Shown in pieces: positions 40,466 to 49,349 of a stretch of DNA of 64,000 nt. The stretch's first letter is position 1. Each line of letters starts with the position of its first letter. Source of the DNA: UBA4744 sp963707435 (GTDB taxonomy: Bacteria; Actinomycetota; Acidimicrobiia; Spongiisociales; UBA4744); contig CAVPPF010000005.1 in the NCBI GenBank assembly GCA_963707435.1, forward strand, positions 248,001 to 312,000. Direction: 5' to 3'. The notes under the pieces were generated by a model. It did no database searches, was not told the origin of the DNA, and worked only from the letters and a program-made list of their open reading frames with translations. A program made the position numbers and the translations under genes.

Positions 40466-40968
40466 GCGGCCCGCTCCCGGGCGGCGGCGAGGACGGCGTC
40501 GATCAGCTCGTCGACTCCCTCGCGGCGGCGAGCCACCGTCCGGACGACGGGAATCCCCAGCCGGTCTTCGAGGACGCCGTGATCGATGCGCAGCCCGCGC
40601 GCTTCGGCGGTGTCGGCCATATTGAGGGCGACCACGCAGGGGACACCCAGTTCGAGGACCTGCACCGTGAGGTAGAGGTTCCGCTCCGGGTTGGCTGCAT
40701 CCACCACCAGGATCACGACGTCGGGAGTTGTCTCCAGGAGGAAGTCACGGGCCACCACTTCCTCCGGTGACACGGCGGCCAGGCTGTAGGTGCCGGGCAG
40801 GTCGATCACGTCGAACCGGGCACCCCGGGCTGAGAAGCTCCCCGAGCGCTTCTCAACGGTCTTCCCCGGCCAGTTCCCGACGTGCTGGCTGGAACCTGTC
40901 AGCACGTTGAACAGTGTGGTCTTGCCCGAGTTCGGGTTTCCGGCCAGGGCAATGGACAGGCTCCTCAT
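40462..40968 (-). CDS. feoB: ferrous iron transporter FeoB, GTPase part (split)
   Basis: The 168-residue G domain has G1 GNPNSGKTTLFN (10-21), a switch I region near VGNWPGKTVEK, G3 DLPGTYSL and G4 NMAD. No membrane helix is present. It would bind GTP and gate the separate membrane subunit encoded next with an ATGA overlap. Split FeoB proteins are known in some bacteria; here each half keeps its own start, and the sequence around the junction shows no frameshift scar. Confidence 0.93.
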   Translation of the reverse strand: MRSLSIALAGNPNSGKTTLFNVLTGSSQHVGNWPGKTVEKRSGSFSARGARFDVIDLPGTYSLAAVSPEEVVARDFLLETTPDVVILVVDAANPERNLYLTVQVLELGVPCVVALNMADTAEARGLRIDHGVLEDRLGIPVVRTVARRREGVDELIDAVLAAARERAA

Positions 40969-41207
40969 GAGCCGGCCCCGGCGCCGTCCGTGGATACCCG
41001 GATCGCCGCCGCCATGGTGTGGCCGACCGCCACCCGCGCCCCGCGGACGGCTACCAGAATCGGGCCTTTCGACGTCTGCAGCACCGTGACGGCTACGCCG
41101 GGGGTGAGACCCATCTCGGCCAGGCGGCGAACGGTGCGGCGATCCGAGTCGACGCCGGTCAGCTGCACCGTCTCGCCTCTCGACACCTGGGAAAGCGTGC
41201 GGTTCAC
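40965..41207 (-). CDS. feoA: FeoA family protein
   Basis: This 80-residue SH3-like protein has LSQVSRGETVQLTGV, RRLAEMGLTPGVAVTVL and a C-terminal VAVRGARVAVGHTMAAAI, typical of FeoA, the small cytoplasmic partner of FeoB. GTG 41207 overlaps the stop of the DtxR-type gene (GTGA), and its own stop overlaps the FeoB GTPase start (ATGA). Longer in-frame extensions would lie inside the regulator gene. Confidence 0.92.
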   Translation of the reverse strand: MNRTLSQVSRGETVQLTGVDSDRRTVRRLAEMGLTPGVAVTVLQTSKGPILVAVRGARVAVGHTMAAAIRVSTDGAGAGS

Positions 41208-41878
41208 AGGGGGCTCACCAGGATGCTTCCCACCAGCCGGGCGGCCAGGTGCACTTCGCCGGTATCGAAGCCCAGGAGACAATCGCCGTCGCCGGCGAGC
41301 GCCAGAACCTCGACGGTGACCCCCGGCACCAGGCCCTCCTTGGCGAGGAACGCCCGGGTGGCGCCGGATGCCTCGACGCCCGCCACGGTTCCCCGTCCCC
41401 CGACCGGGAGTTCGGAGAGCAGCATTCGAGCGGGCCCGGACGCAGGCCGGCCGGTGTGGGGAATGGGCCTGCCTTGCGGACCGGTGACGGGGTCGCCCAG
41501 AAGATCGGCCAGGCGGTCGGCCAGGTCGGGAGGTGTGATGTGTTCCAGGTCACACGCAATCGCATCGGCGCGGTCCGCCGACAAGCCGAGCCGGTCGGCC
41601 AGGAACAACGCCCACAGGCGCCGGCGCCGCAACACCTGGTCGGCTATCGCCCGCCCCGGCCCGGTGAGTTCAACCCCCTTGTAGGGGACGTACTCCACCA
41701 GATCGCGACCGACCAGTTTCTTGACCATCTGATTGACGGAGATCGGTGAGACGGAGAGCATCTCGGCCAGCCGGGACAACCCGACCGGACCCTGCACCCC
41801 CTCCTCGCCCGCCATGGCGATGTGAATGAGGTACATCTCCTCACTCTCGCTGGTGGCAGTTTCGGTCTCCACGGCCAT
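41204..41878 (-). CDS. DtxR/MntR-type metalloregulator with C-terminal FeoA domain
   Basis: This 224-residue protein has a winged helix (about 15-75: VGLSRLAEMLSVSPISVNQM), a dimerisation region with the DtxR metal motif CDLEH and a C-terminal FeoA/SH3-like domain (about 150-224). It heads the feo operon and probably represses it when iron is plentiful. ATG 41878 is preferred: the best promoter (TTAGCG 41952-41957, TACAGT 41928-41933) would start RNA downstream of the other candidate ATG at 41926. Two CTTAAC repeats in the leader could belong to the operator. Confidence 0.88.
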   Translation of the reverse strand: MAVETETATSESEEMYLIHIAMAGEEGVQGPVGLSRLAEMLSVSPISVNQMVKKLVGRDLVEYVPYKGVELTGPGRAIADQVLRRRRLWALFLADRLGLSADRADAIACDLEHITPPDLADRLADLLGDPVTGPQGRPIPHTGRPASGPARMLLSELPVGGRGTVAGVEASGATRAFLAKEGLVPGVTVEVLALAGDGDCLLGFDTGEVHLAARLVGSILVSPL

Positions 41879-41927
41879 GTTAAGTCCGACCTGGTGTTTC
41901 TCGACGATATTGTTAAGGCGCGCCATA

Positions 41928-41957
41928 ACTGTAATGGGGGGCGCTCCCGCTCGCTAA
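41928..41957 (-). promoter_or_regulatory. candidate promoter of the feo operon
   Basis: On the minus strand TTAGCG (41952-41957) and TACAGT (41928-41933), spaced by 18 bases, form a plausible promoter with start near 41921. It is followed by a ~45-base leader that contains GCCTTAAC and GACTTAAC repeats. Confidence 0.45.
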
Positions 41958-42018
41958 GGCCGAAAGTCCCTAATCAATGATGTGATCGCGCTTCGATCGG
42001 CCGCAGCGAGGACTGACC

Positions 42019-43050
42019 CTATGCGTCGAGCGTGAGGGCGTGCTGCTGCCAGCGCCACGTGTCGGCGCACATCTCGTCGATGGTCCGGGCGGCTCGCCAG
42101 CCCAGCTCCCGTCCTGCTTTTGACACATCTGCCCACGTCTCGGCAACGTCACCCGCCCGCCGATCGGCCAACCGGACCGGAATGTCCATGCCGGTCGCGT
42201 TCCCGAACGCGGCAATGACCTCGAGGACCGAGGTTCCGCGGCCGGTGCCGAGGTTCCAGACATGGCGGCCCGGGTCGGTCGCCAGACGGTTGAGCGCCGA
42301 CAGGTGGCCGACGGCGAGGTCGACCACATGGATGTAGTCCCGCACACCCGAACCGTCCGGGGTCGGGTAGTCGGTCCCGAAGACGTTGACTTCGGGAAGC
42401 TTCCCGGCTGCCACCTGGGCGACGATGGGCATCAGGTTGTTGGGGATGTCGTTGGGATCCTCACCGATCAGGCCGCTCGGGTGCGCCCCGACCGGGTTGA
42501 AGTACCGGAGCAGCGCAACGTTCCAGCGCGGGTCGGAGACGTTGAGGTCGGTGAGGATTTGCTCGATGACCTGCTTGGTTCCGCCGTAGGGGTTGGTCGC
42601 CGGTTTGGTCGGCATGTCTTCGGTCACGGGAACCACATCCGGATCGCCGTACACCGTGGCCGAGGAACTGAACACGACGGTTCGCACATCGTGCCGGTCC
42701 AGCACCCGCAACAGCGTGGTCGACCCGGCCACGTTGGCATCCCAATAGTCGAGCGGACGTTCCACGCTAACCCCGACCGCTTTCAACCCGGCGAAGTGGA
42801 TGACGGCCTCGAACCCGGCTCCTCCGACGATGCGGTCGAGGGCGGCTTCGTCCCGGATGTCTGCCTGATGGAACTCCGGGGTGGCGCCGGCGATCAGGGC
42901 CACTCGATCGAGCACCGTCTGCTTGGAGTTGACGAGGTTGTCGACGATCACGACGTCGTGGCCGGCCCCGATCAGCTCGACCGCGGTGTGACTGCCGATG
43001 AAGCCGGTTCCTCCGGTTACCAGAACACGCATCAGCAGAGGATACGGCAT
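42019..43050 (-). CDS. galE: UDP-glucose 4-epimerase
   Basis: The 343-residue enzyme has the NAD site VLVTGGTGFIGSHTA (9-23), catalytic Ser in FSSSATVYGDP and the Tyr-Lys pair in NPYGGTKQVIE. GalE-specific blocks ALLRYFNPVGAHPSG and GSGVRDYIHVVDLA are present. It interconverts UDP-glucose and UDP-galactose for polysaccharide synthesis. ATG 43050 has GGGGGAG six bases upstream; the second ATG at 43032 has none. No sugar gene cluster surrounds it. Confidence 0.95.
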   Translation of the reverse strand: MPYPLLMRVLVTGGTGFIGSHTAVELIGAGHDVVIVDNLVNSKQTVLDRVALIAGATPEFHQADIRDEAALDRIVGGAGFEAVIHFAGLKAVGVSVERPLDYWDANVAGSTTLLRVLDRHDVRTVVFSSSATVYGDPDVVPVTEDMPTKPATNPYGGTKQVIEQILTDLNVSDPRWNVALLRYFNPVGAHPSGLIGEDPNDIPNNLMPIVAQVAAGKLPEVNVFGTDYPTPDGSGVRDYIHVVDLAVGHLSALNRLATDPGRHVWNLGTGRGTSVLEVIAAFGNATGMDIPVRLADRRAGDVAETWADVSKAGRELGWRAARTIDEMCADTWRWQQHALTLDA

Positions 43051-43065
43051 GCGCAGCTCCCCCGA

Positions 43066-43893
43066 CTATCGCCGTTCTCGACCGTCCCTCCCGCCGGCCA
43101 GCCGATGGAAGGCGATGGCGGCGGCGTGGCCGACGTTGAGGGAGTCGAATCCGGCCGAGATGGGAATCCCCACGAGCCGGTCGGCTCGTGCCAGCGCCGC
43201 CGCCGTCAGGCCGGGCCCCTCCGCGCCGAGCAGCACGGCCCGGCGTGACCTTGGGCCGACCGGGAGCTCTTCGATGGAGAGCGCCTCACGATCCGGGGTG
43301 AGCGCTACCAGCTCGAACCCGGCCCGGCGAACGACCTCGAGATCATCGGGCCATGCGGTGAGCCGCCGGAAGGGAAGCTGGAAAACCGCCCCCATCGACA
43401 CCCGCACCGTCCGGCGGTAGTACGGATCGGCACACGTCGGGTCGAGCAGCACCGCATCGATTCCCAGCGCCCGGGCGCTCCGGAAGATGGCACCCAGGTT
43501 CTCGGCATCGTTGAGACCTTCGAGAACGGCCAGCGTGACGGCCGCCTCCACCACTGCTTGCAGGGACGGTTCCGGCAGCCGTTCGGCAGCCGCCACCACC
43601 CCGCGATGCAGCTTGAACCCGGCTACCTCGTTCATGACTTCCGGCCCGGCTAGGAAAACCGGGACATCGAGCCGCTCGAGATCATCGGCAAGGTGCGGGT
43701 AGCGGGCGGGGGTGATGAGCACACTGCGAACCGGATGCGAAGCTGCCAGCAGCCGCCTGACCACCTCGAGGCTCTCGGCAATGAAGTACCCGCCTTCACG
43801 CCGCAGCTCCGCATCGGTCAGGTTCACGTAGTCGGCCACCCGGGGGTCCGCCGGGTCATGGATCTCGATCATCGTGGCCACGTCTCCCATCAT
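43066..43893 (-). CDS. TrmH/SpoU family RNA 2'-O-methyltransferase
   Basis: The 275-residue protein has an N-terminal substrate-binding region (about 25-110: REGGYFIAESLEVVRRLL) and a knotted SPOUT domain with motif 1 NDAENLGAIFRSA, motif 2 VLLGAEGPGL and motif 3 PISAGFDSLNVGHAAAI. It methylates a ribose 2'-OH in rRNA or tRNA with SAM; the target site cannot be deduced. It sits 16 bases from galE. Upstream AGGAG supports the ATG start. Confidence 0.92.
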   Translation of the reverse strand: MMGDVATMIEIHDPADPRVADYVNLTDAELRREGGYFIAESLEVVRRLLAASHPVRSVLITPARYPHLADDLERLDVPVFLAGPEVMNEVAGFKLHRGVVAAAERLPEPSLQAVVEAAVTLAVLEGLNDAENLGAIFRSARALGIDAVLLDPTCADPYYRRTVRVSMGAVFQLPFRRLTAWPDDLEVVRRAGFELVALTPDREALSIEELPVGPRSRRAVLLGAEGPGLTAAALARADRLVGIPISAGFDSLNVGHAAAIAFHRLAGGRDGRERR

Positions 43894-44000
43894 GGCAGCA
43901 GACTCCTAAGATTCCCGGCTCGCTCCAGGAACCTCCTATCACCACCGACGCTCCGCCGACAACCAGCAACCGGCTCCTGATCGTTGCATCCCAGCTGGCG

Positions 44001-44822
44001 GTGTACGTGATCTGGGGCTCGACGTATCTCGCCCTGCGCTACATGGTCGAAGGCTTCCCGCCTTTCCTCGGCAACGCCATCCGGATGCTGGTTGCCGGGG
44101 GCATCCTGTATGCGTGGCTGCAGGTCCGGGGGGCGGCGGCACCAACCGTGCACCAGTGGCGAAACGGTTTCTTCATCGGCTCGCTGCTCTTCGTCGGGGG
44201 ACTCGGTCTGGTCACCGTGGCCGAAGGCTTGGGGGTCGGATCCGGGCTGGCCGCAACCGCCGTCGGCATGACGCCGGTCTGGGCAGCGGTCGTGTACGGC
44301 TTCTTCGATCGGTGGCCGACCAGGATCGAATGGGTCGGTCTGGTCGTCGGCGTCGTCGGGGTCGTGATCCTGTCCCAGGAGGGGGACTTCGATGCCCTCC
44401 CCCTCGGCCTCTTCCTTCTGATCCTGGCGCCCATGCTGTGGGCGATCGCTTCGGTGTGGTCCAATCACATCGATCTGCCGGCCGGCGCCATGTCGACCGC
44501 CGTGCAGATGCTGGGGGGCGGAGTGGCGCTGGGTCTGGCCGGAGCCATCACCGGTGAGAGCATCACGGCGGCCCCCGGCGCACGAGCCTGGTGGGCCCTC
44601 GCCTATCTGATCGGACCCGGATCCCTCATTGCTTTCAGCGCCTATGCCTACCTGTTGCGAACCGTTCGACCGGTCCTGGCCACCAGCTACGCCTACGTCA
44701 ACCCGGTCGTGGCGGTCGTGCTGGGCGTGACGCTGGGCAAGGAGACCCTGACCGGTGAAACCTGGATTGCCCTGCCGCTGATCCTGGGAGCGGTGGCGCT
44801 GATCGCCCGCGGTCGGAACTGA
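44001..44822 (+). CDS. EamA/DMT-family transporter
   Basis: This is a membrane protein with about ten helices in two EamA repeats: VIWGSTYLALRY (first helix) and a second repeat ending VNPVVAVVLGVTLGKETLTG. It probably exports amino acids or metabolites. The GTG at 44001 would cut into the first helix. The frame stays open upstream and encodes TTSNRLLIVASQLAVY, the expected beginning of helix one, but contains no ATG, GTG or TTG. ATC 43938, seven bases after AGGA, or ATT 43911 could be a non-canonical start. A sequence error is also possible. Confidence 0.85.
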   Translation: MYVIWGSTYLALRYMVEGFPPFLGNAIRMLVAGGILYAWLQVRGAAAPTVHQWRNGFFIGSLLFVGGLGLVTVAEGLGVGSGLAATAVGMTPVWAAVVYGFFDRWPTRIEWVGLVVGVVGVVILSQEGDFDALPLGLFLLILAPMLWAIASVWSNHIDLPAGAMSTAVQMLGGGVALGLAGAITGESITAAPGARAWWALAYLIGPGSLIAFSAYAYLLRTVRPVLATSYAYVNPVVAVVLGVTLGKETLTGETWIALPLILGAVALIARGRN

Positions 44823-44838
44823 CCTGCCAGATTCTGCC

Positions 44839-44867
44839 TTCACAAACACCGCTGATTGCGGTACAGT
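44839..44867 (+). promoter_or_regulatory. sigma-A-type promoter of the 59-residue gene
   Basis: TTCACA (44839-44844) and TACAGT (44862-44867), exactly 17 bases apart, lie about 48 bases before ATG 44915. This is one of the better promoters in the window. Confidence 0.6.
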
Positions 44868-44914
44868 GCCCACTATCGGTGGCAGTCTGGGAGCCCGACT
44901 GAGAGCGAGCGCGC

Positions 44915-45094
44915 ATGATGCAGACTGCCCTGGACTCCGACCACGACCTCACCGGTGCGGCCTCTGCCATCGCCACCCAACGCGACCTGGGCTTGCAGAT
45001 GCGTCTCTTTCCCCGCCACTCCGCCGAGGTTGACCAGACCGAATTGGATCTTCGGGTCGCAGACGACCTGGCCGGGATGTACTACATCGGCTAG
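44915..45094 (+). CDS. 59-residue protein of unknown function
   Basis: The frame encodes MMQTALDSDHDLTGAASA and ends DDLAGMYYIG. It is polar, acidic and without a membrane helix. A good promoter lies upstream, a weak GAGAG site precedes the ATG, and its TAG overlaps the TAG of the convergent MFS gene within one CTAG (45091-45094). These features support a real gene. I do not recognise the family. A small regulatory or toxin/antitoxin-like protein is possible but unsupported. Confidence 0.5.
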   Translation: MMQTALDSDHDLTGAASAIATQRDLGLQMRLFPRHSAEVDQTELDLRVADDLAGMYYIG

Positions 45095-46362
45095 GCCGCC
45101 GACTCTCCGTTCTGGGACTCGACCAGCAGCCCGGAGACGATCACAACCTGGGCAAACAGCGCGGCGGTTCCCGCCAGCGACAGACCGACGGTGCTGGAAA
45201 TCGTGAAGGCGACGGGGAGCAGCGCCCCCAGAACCCAGAGCAGCTGAAAGATCGTTTCTGCCCGGGTGAAAGCTGCCCCTCGCTGCTCGCGGGTGGCGCT
45301 CTTCTGCAACAACGCATCGAAACCGAACTTGGCGGTTCCCCAGGCCAGACCGGCCGACGCCGCCAGGACGACCGCCGCCGTCAACCCGAAGATCTGCGCG
45401 GTGATGAAGGCAGCGGCCGCTTCGATGGCCAGCGCCGCCAGTACCGTCGGTTCTTCGCGCAGACGCCGGGCCAGGAACGGGGACACGTAGGAAGCCACGC
45501 CGTAGCCGATCCCGGCCGCCACCAGCAGGGCGCCGAAATCGCCCAGGGGAGCGTCGATGTCCTTGAACACGAAGGCCAGCAACGCCAGGAGAAACCCGTT
45601 GATGAACCGCACGACGGCGGTGGCGATCATGGGAAGCCTGGTAACCCGCGGCACCGCAGAACGCCGGTACCTCCTCGACGCCGGTCGTGCCGGCAGGCTG
45701 GGTGAGGGCACCTGTCCGGCACACAGCGCGGCCAGGGCGAAGAACATTGCGGCGACCACCAGGGCGGGCCACGAACCGATCCAGCGCACCGAGGCAGCCC
45801 CGATCGGGATGGCCACGGCGCCCCCGACGATGCCGACCCTGGCCAGCAATCCGTTGGCGGCAACCAGCGCCTCCGGTCCGGGTACCGCCACCGGGACCAG
45901 GGAACCTTTGGCAATCGTGTGGAGCCTCGACAGCACGAGCAGGGTGAAGGCGAGTGGATACAGCCAGAACGTATTGACACCGACGGCCAGGAGCAGCGCA
46001 ATGCCGGCCCGTGCGGCGGAGCTGCCCCCGAGACTGGCCCGGTACGAACCGGGGAAGCGGGAGAAAAAGCGGGGCAGCAACGGGGCGATCACCGAATACG
46101 GGGCGAGGGTCAGCAGCAGATAGAGAGCGACTTTGTCTCGCGCCTCGGCGCTCGGCACCGAGAAGAACAACGTACCGGCCAACCCCAAAGCGATGAGCGT
46201 GTCTCCGGCGACGCTGGCACCAAACTCGGCGGACAGCCACCGAAACGGCCCTCCATATCCGGCGAAGATCCGTTCGTAGACCCGGCGGGGCGCCCGCAGC
46301 GCCCCCCGGTACGAACGGTTCGAAAGCTCCTTGACTTTCGAGGCCACCGCCGGGCGTTTCAT
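45091..46362 (-). CDS. MFS-type transporter
   Basis: The 423-residue protein has about 12 predicted helices (from about residue 40) and a basic central loop (RPASRRYRRSA). The N-terminal 30 residues are basic and cytoplasmic. It resembles MFS exporters by hydrophobic pattern only; no specific substrate motif is seen. ATG 46362 is preferred, since an in-frame TTG at 46422 would overlap the DUF695 gene. It is convergent with the 59-residue gene. Confidence 0.82.
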   Translation of the reverse strand: MKRPAVASKVKELSNRSYRGALRAPRRVYERIFAGYGGPFRWLSAEFGASVAGDTLIALGLAGTLFFSVPSAEARDKVALYLLLTLAPYSVIAPLLPRFFSRFPGSYRASLGGSSAARAGIALLLAVGVNTFWLYPLAFTLLVLSRLHTIAKGSLVPVAVPGPEALVAANGLLARVGIVGGAVAIPIGAASVRWIGSWPALVVAAMFFALAALCAGQVPSPSLPARPASRRYRRSAVPRVTRLPMIATAVVRFINGFLLALLAFVFKDIDAPLGDFGALLVAAGIGYGVASYVSPFLARRLREEPTVLAALAIEAAAAFITAQIFGLTAAVVLAASAGLAWGTAKFGFDALLQKSATREQRGAAFTRAETIFQLLWVLGALLPVAFTISSTVGLSLAGTAALFAQVVIVSGLLVESQNGESAA

Positions 46363-46411
46363 GCCGGGGAGGTTACCGAGCAGCCCGGCCGGTGCGTTGA
46401 TTACCCGCTCG

Positions 46412-46849
46412 TCACGCCACAAAGGACCTGTAGACCGCCCAGTTGGGATCGTTCTTGCCGATCACGTGGACCTGGTGGGTGGTGACGGCGGCCTTCATGG
46501 CCTCATGGAAAGCCTCGAGCCAGACACTCGAGTTGGTGTACAGCACGAACTCCCGCATCCCGCCCGTCGTGATCACTCCGGCAAGAACGCTGTGTTCATC
46601 GGCTTTGCGCATCAGGGTCGCTTCGATCTTGCCGAGTTGTTCGTCCTCTTCCGGAGTAGGGAACCCGTCCGTAGTGGGATCGTTGAGCGGTATGGCAACT
46701 CCAACTTGAATCGAGTACCGCCCTTTGAGCTGCTCGGCACTGGTATCAAACCGTGCGATCAGCGGCTTCTCGGCATGGGTACCGGTGATGACCATCCACG
46801 AGCCATCGAAATGAACCTCTCGATGCCCTCGCTTCTTGAACAAAGCCAT
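46412..46849 (-). CDS. DUF695-like protein
   Basis: The 145-residue soluble protein has the pattern of DUF695: WMVITGTHAEKPLIARFDTS, YSIQVGVAIPLNDP, and a C-terminal REFVLYTNSSVWLEAFHEAM. DUF695 proteins are small alpha/beta proteins of unknown function. It precedes the MFS gene by about 50 bases. Confidence 0.8.
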   Translation of the reverse strand: MALFKKRGHREVHFDGSWMVITGTHAEKPLIARFDTSAEQLKGRYSIQVGVAIPLNDPTTDGFPTPEEDEQLGKIEATLMRKADEHSVLAGVITTGGMREFVLYTNSSVWLEAFHEAMKAAVTTHQVHVIGKNDPNWAVYRSFVA

Positions 46850-46907
46850 AGACCCAGGATAAACGGTCCGGGCGTCGCTTCTCCCGAAGGCGGAAGCGGT
46901 GGGCCGT

Positions 46908-48440
46908 TCAACCGGTCTGCCGGTCGAACAGGCCGCGCACCGTTTCGATCGTGTCGGCCTCGGTGGCGGCTTTGTCGTCCCGGTAGCCCTTGACCCGGGC
47001 GAAGCGCAGCGCCATCCCGCCCGGGTACCGGGACGAGGCCTGAATACCGTCGAAGGCGATCTCCACCACCTGCACCGGCCGCACGCAGACCACGTGACCT
47101 TCCCGGTGGGTCTCCAGCTCCAGGAACCGCTCCGTCTGCCACTCGAGCATCCTGTCGGTGAGGCCCTTGAACGTCTTGCCGAGCATCACGAACCCGCCGG
47201 TGGCCGGATCACGGGCCCCGAGGTGGAGGTTGCTCAGCCGGCCGCGCCGGCGGCCGCTCCCCCACTCGACGGCCAGTACCACGAGGTCGAGGGTGTGGAC
47301 CGGTTTCACCTTCAACCACCCCGATCCCCGCCGCCCGGCTTCGTACGGGGCGGTGAGGCTCTTGACCATCACCCCCTCGTGACCCCGGTCGATGGCTTCC
47401 CGGAAAAAGGTCTCGCCGGTCCCGGCATCATCGACAACCTGTCGCGGGACGCGCATCGACGCGGGCAGGGCCTGTTCCAAGGCAGCCACCCGGTCGGTGG
47501 CGGGAAGGTCGATCAGGTCGGCACCATCCAGGTGCAGGCAATCGAAGAAGAACGGGCTCAGCGGCAGCCCGGCGGCCATCTCGGTCGGATTCACTTTGGT
47601 CCCGAACCGGCTCATCGTCACCTGGAACGGGTGGGGCCGTCCGTCCTCTCGTAGGGCAATCACCTCGCCATCCAGAACGAGGGCCTCGACCTCGAGGCTC
47701 TGCAGGACCGCCACCACCTCGGGGAGACGATCGGTGATGTCGGCCAGGTTGCGGGTGAAGATCCTTACCTCGTTCCCGCGCCGGTGGGCCTGGATGCGAG
47801 CCCCGTCGACCTTCCATTCGACGGCCGCAGGAGAGAACGACTCCAGTGCGGCCGTGACGCTCTCCGCCGTCTGCGCCAGCATGGGGAGCAGCGGCCGCAG
47901 CACCTCCAGGCCGACTTCCTCGAGCGCGGCACTCCCTCCGGTCAGGGCGAGGTGCGCCACCACCCGCAGATCACCGCGGAACAACGCGGCCCGGCGCACC
48001 AGGGCGGACGGGACGCCCGCGGCCCGGGCGATCGCCTCAACCATGATGCCTTCCGAAGCGCCTTGCCGGAGGTCACCGAGGATGAGCCGAACGAGGAACT
48101 GCTGCCCGGCCTCCGAAGCTTTACCGAACAGCTCGTCGAGCAGCTTGCGCCGGCCGGCTTGCGAGCCGGGTCCGCTGGTGGAACCGATCTCGGTGAGGAG
48201 CCGGTCGGCTTCGAGCAGGGTGAGGTCCCCGCCGGTGGCCGGTGGGGCCGGTTCGCCGAGCGTTGCGTACCCGACGCCGATCGTGCCCTGGCGGAGCACG
48301 CCGGTCAGGAACCCGACACCCACTTCGACCTCATCGGGTTCGAGCCGGCCCAGCAATCCGGCCAGCAGTTCGATCTTGGCCAGGCGCTTGGAGGTCGCGG
48401 CGACCTGTTCTGAGATGGTGACGACGTCCTGGAGGAGCAC
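46908..48440 (-). CDS. ligB: ATP-dependent DNA ligase (LigB-like)
   Basis: The 510-residue ligase has an N-terminal DNA-binding domain (1-200), an adenylation domain with the active-site lysine in EWKVDGARIQAHR (about 210-222), LDGEVIAL and EGVMVKS, and an OB-fold with GWLKVKP and GKTFKGLTD. It resembles the mycobacterial LigB family, which seals nicks with ATP and is dispensable next to the NAD-dependent LigA. The start GTG 48440 matches the mycobacterial N-terminus (V/MLLQDVV); longer frames add unrelated Ser/Pro-rich residues. Confidence 0.93.
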   Translation of the reverse strand: MLLQDVVTISEQVAATSKRLAKIELLAGLLGRLEPDEVEVGVGFLTGVLRQGTIGVGYATLGEPAPPATGGDLTLLEADRLLTEIGSTSGPGSQAGRRKLLDELFGKASEAGQQFLVRLILGDLRQGASEGIMVEAIARAAGVPSALVRRAALFRGDLRVVAHLALTGGSAALEEVGLEVLRPLLPMLAQTAESVTAALESFSPAAVEWKVDGARIQAHRRGNEVRIFTRNLADITDRLPEVVAVLQSLEVEALVLDGEVIALREDGRPHPFQVTMSRFGTKVNPTEMAAGLPLSPFFFDCLHLDGADLIDLPATDRVAALEQALPASMRVPRQVVDDAGTGETFFREAIDRGHEGVMVKSLTAPYEAGRRGSGWLKVKPVHTLDLVVLAVEWGSGRRRGRLSNLHLGARDPATGGFVMLGKTFKGLTDRMLEWQTERFLELETHREGHVVCVRPVQVVEIAFDGIQASSRYPGGMALRFARVKGYRDDKAATEADTIETVRGLFDRQTG

Positions 48441-48471
48441 AGGGAGACCTCGCCCGGGCCCGGCCGGCCGC

Positions 48472-48702
48472 CTACTTGGCGCCGCGGACGACGCCGACAA
48501 ATCCGCCGGCGAAGCCGCCGGTGAGCAGCGACGGCCAAACCGAGATGGCCACGGCCTCGCCGAACTCCACGCCGAGGATCAGCCAGACGGCCAGCGTGAT
48601 CACCACGAATGCAACCGGGATCCCGATCGCCGCGCCGAGGCCCACGCCGCGGCCGAACGTACCGTCCGTGCTGGTGTCTTCGGTCGACGGTTCTTCCGGC
48701 AT
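48472..48702 (-). CDS. small two-helix membrane protein
   Basis: This 76-residue protein has an acidic N-terminus (MPEEPSTEDTSTDG) and two hydrophobic segments (about 20-43 and 48-70) with Gly-rich ends. I do not recognise the family. ATG 48702 has GGGGAGAAG upstream. An in-frame ATG at 48732 overlaps the maf stop by one base (TAATG) and would add ten residues; either is possible. It sits between ligB and maf in one direction. Confidence 0.72.
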   Translation of the reverse strand: MPEEPSTEDTSTDGTFGRGVGLGAAIGIPVAFVVITLAVWLILGVEFGEAVAISVWPSLLTGGFAGGFVGVVRGAK

Positions 48703-48731
48703 GTCTCGCTTCTCCCCTGTGGAACGATCCA

Positions 48732-49349
48732 TTATGGGCTCTTTCGTGCGGCCGCGTCGGCATCCGCCGGGTGGGGTTCGATCCCAAGCGCCTGCATCAC
48801 CGGCAGGAGCGTTTCGATCGGCAAACCCGCCACGTTGCTCCGGGAGCCGTCGACGGCCGTGATGAACCGGATTGCTTCACCCTGGATCCCGTAGCCGCCC
48901 GCCTTGTCGAGCGGCTCGCCGGTTGCGCTGTAGGCGGTCGCTTCCGTCTTCGTAATCGGTCGCATCGTCACCCGGGATTCCTCGATGCCGGTATGTTCGC
49001 CCTCCGGTCCGACCAGGGCGTAGCCCGAATAGACCAGGTGCGTGCGGTCGGACAGCAGCAACAGCATCTCAGTAGCCCCGGCTTCGTCTGCCGGTTTGCC
49101 GAGGATCCGCTCGTCGACGGCGACGACGGTGTCGACGCCGAGCACTACCCGATGGGGCCCTACGCGGCCGGCCACGTCCCGGGCCTTCTCGAGGGCCAGA
49201 CGAACCGCCATCTCCCGGGGGTCTTCACCCGGACGTTCGACCTCCTCGACCTCCGAAGGGATGACTTCGAAAACAAACCCTGCGTCGGACAGCATCTGAT
49301 GGCGGCGCGGCGACCCGCTGGCCAGGACGAACACCGGTTCGGAACTCAT
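48732..49349 (-). CDS. maf: Maf nucleoside triphosphate pyrophosphatase
   Basis: The 205-residue Maf-family protein has LASGSPRRHQML (9-20), the catalytic Asp in VLGVDTVVAVD and KPADEAGATEMLLLLS. It hydrolyses non-canonical or selected nucleoside triphosphates to monophosphates, as a housecleaning enzyme linked to division arrest. A -10-like CATAAT (49356-49361) ends six bases before the ATG, so the mRNA is likely leaderless. Confidence 0.93.
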   Translation of the reverse strand: MSSEPVFVLASGSPRRHQMLSDAGFVFEVIPSEVEEVERPGEDPREMAVRLALEKARDVAGRVGPHRVVLGVDTVVAVDERILGKPADEAGATEMLLLLSDRTHLVYSGYALVGPEGEHTGIEESRVTMRPITKTEATAYSATGEPLDKAGGYGIQGEAIRFITAVDGSRSNVAGLPIETLLPVMQALGIEPHPADADAAARKSP

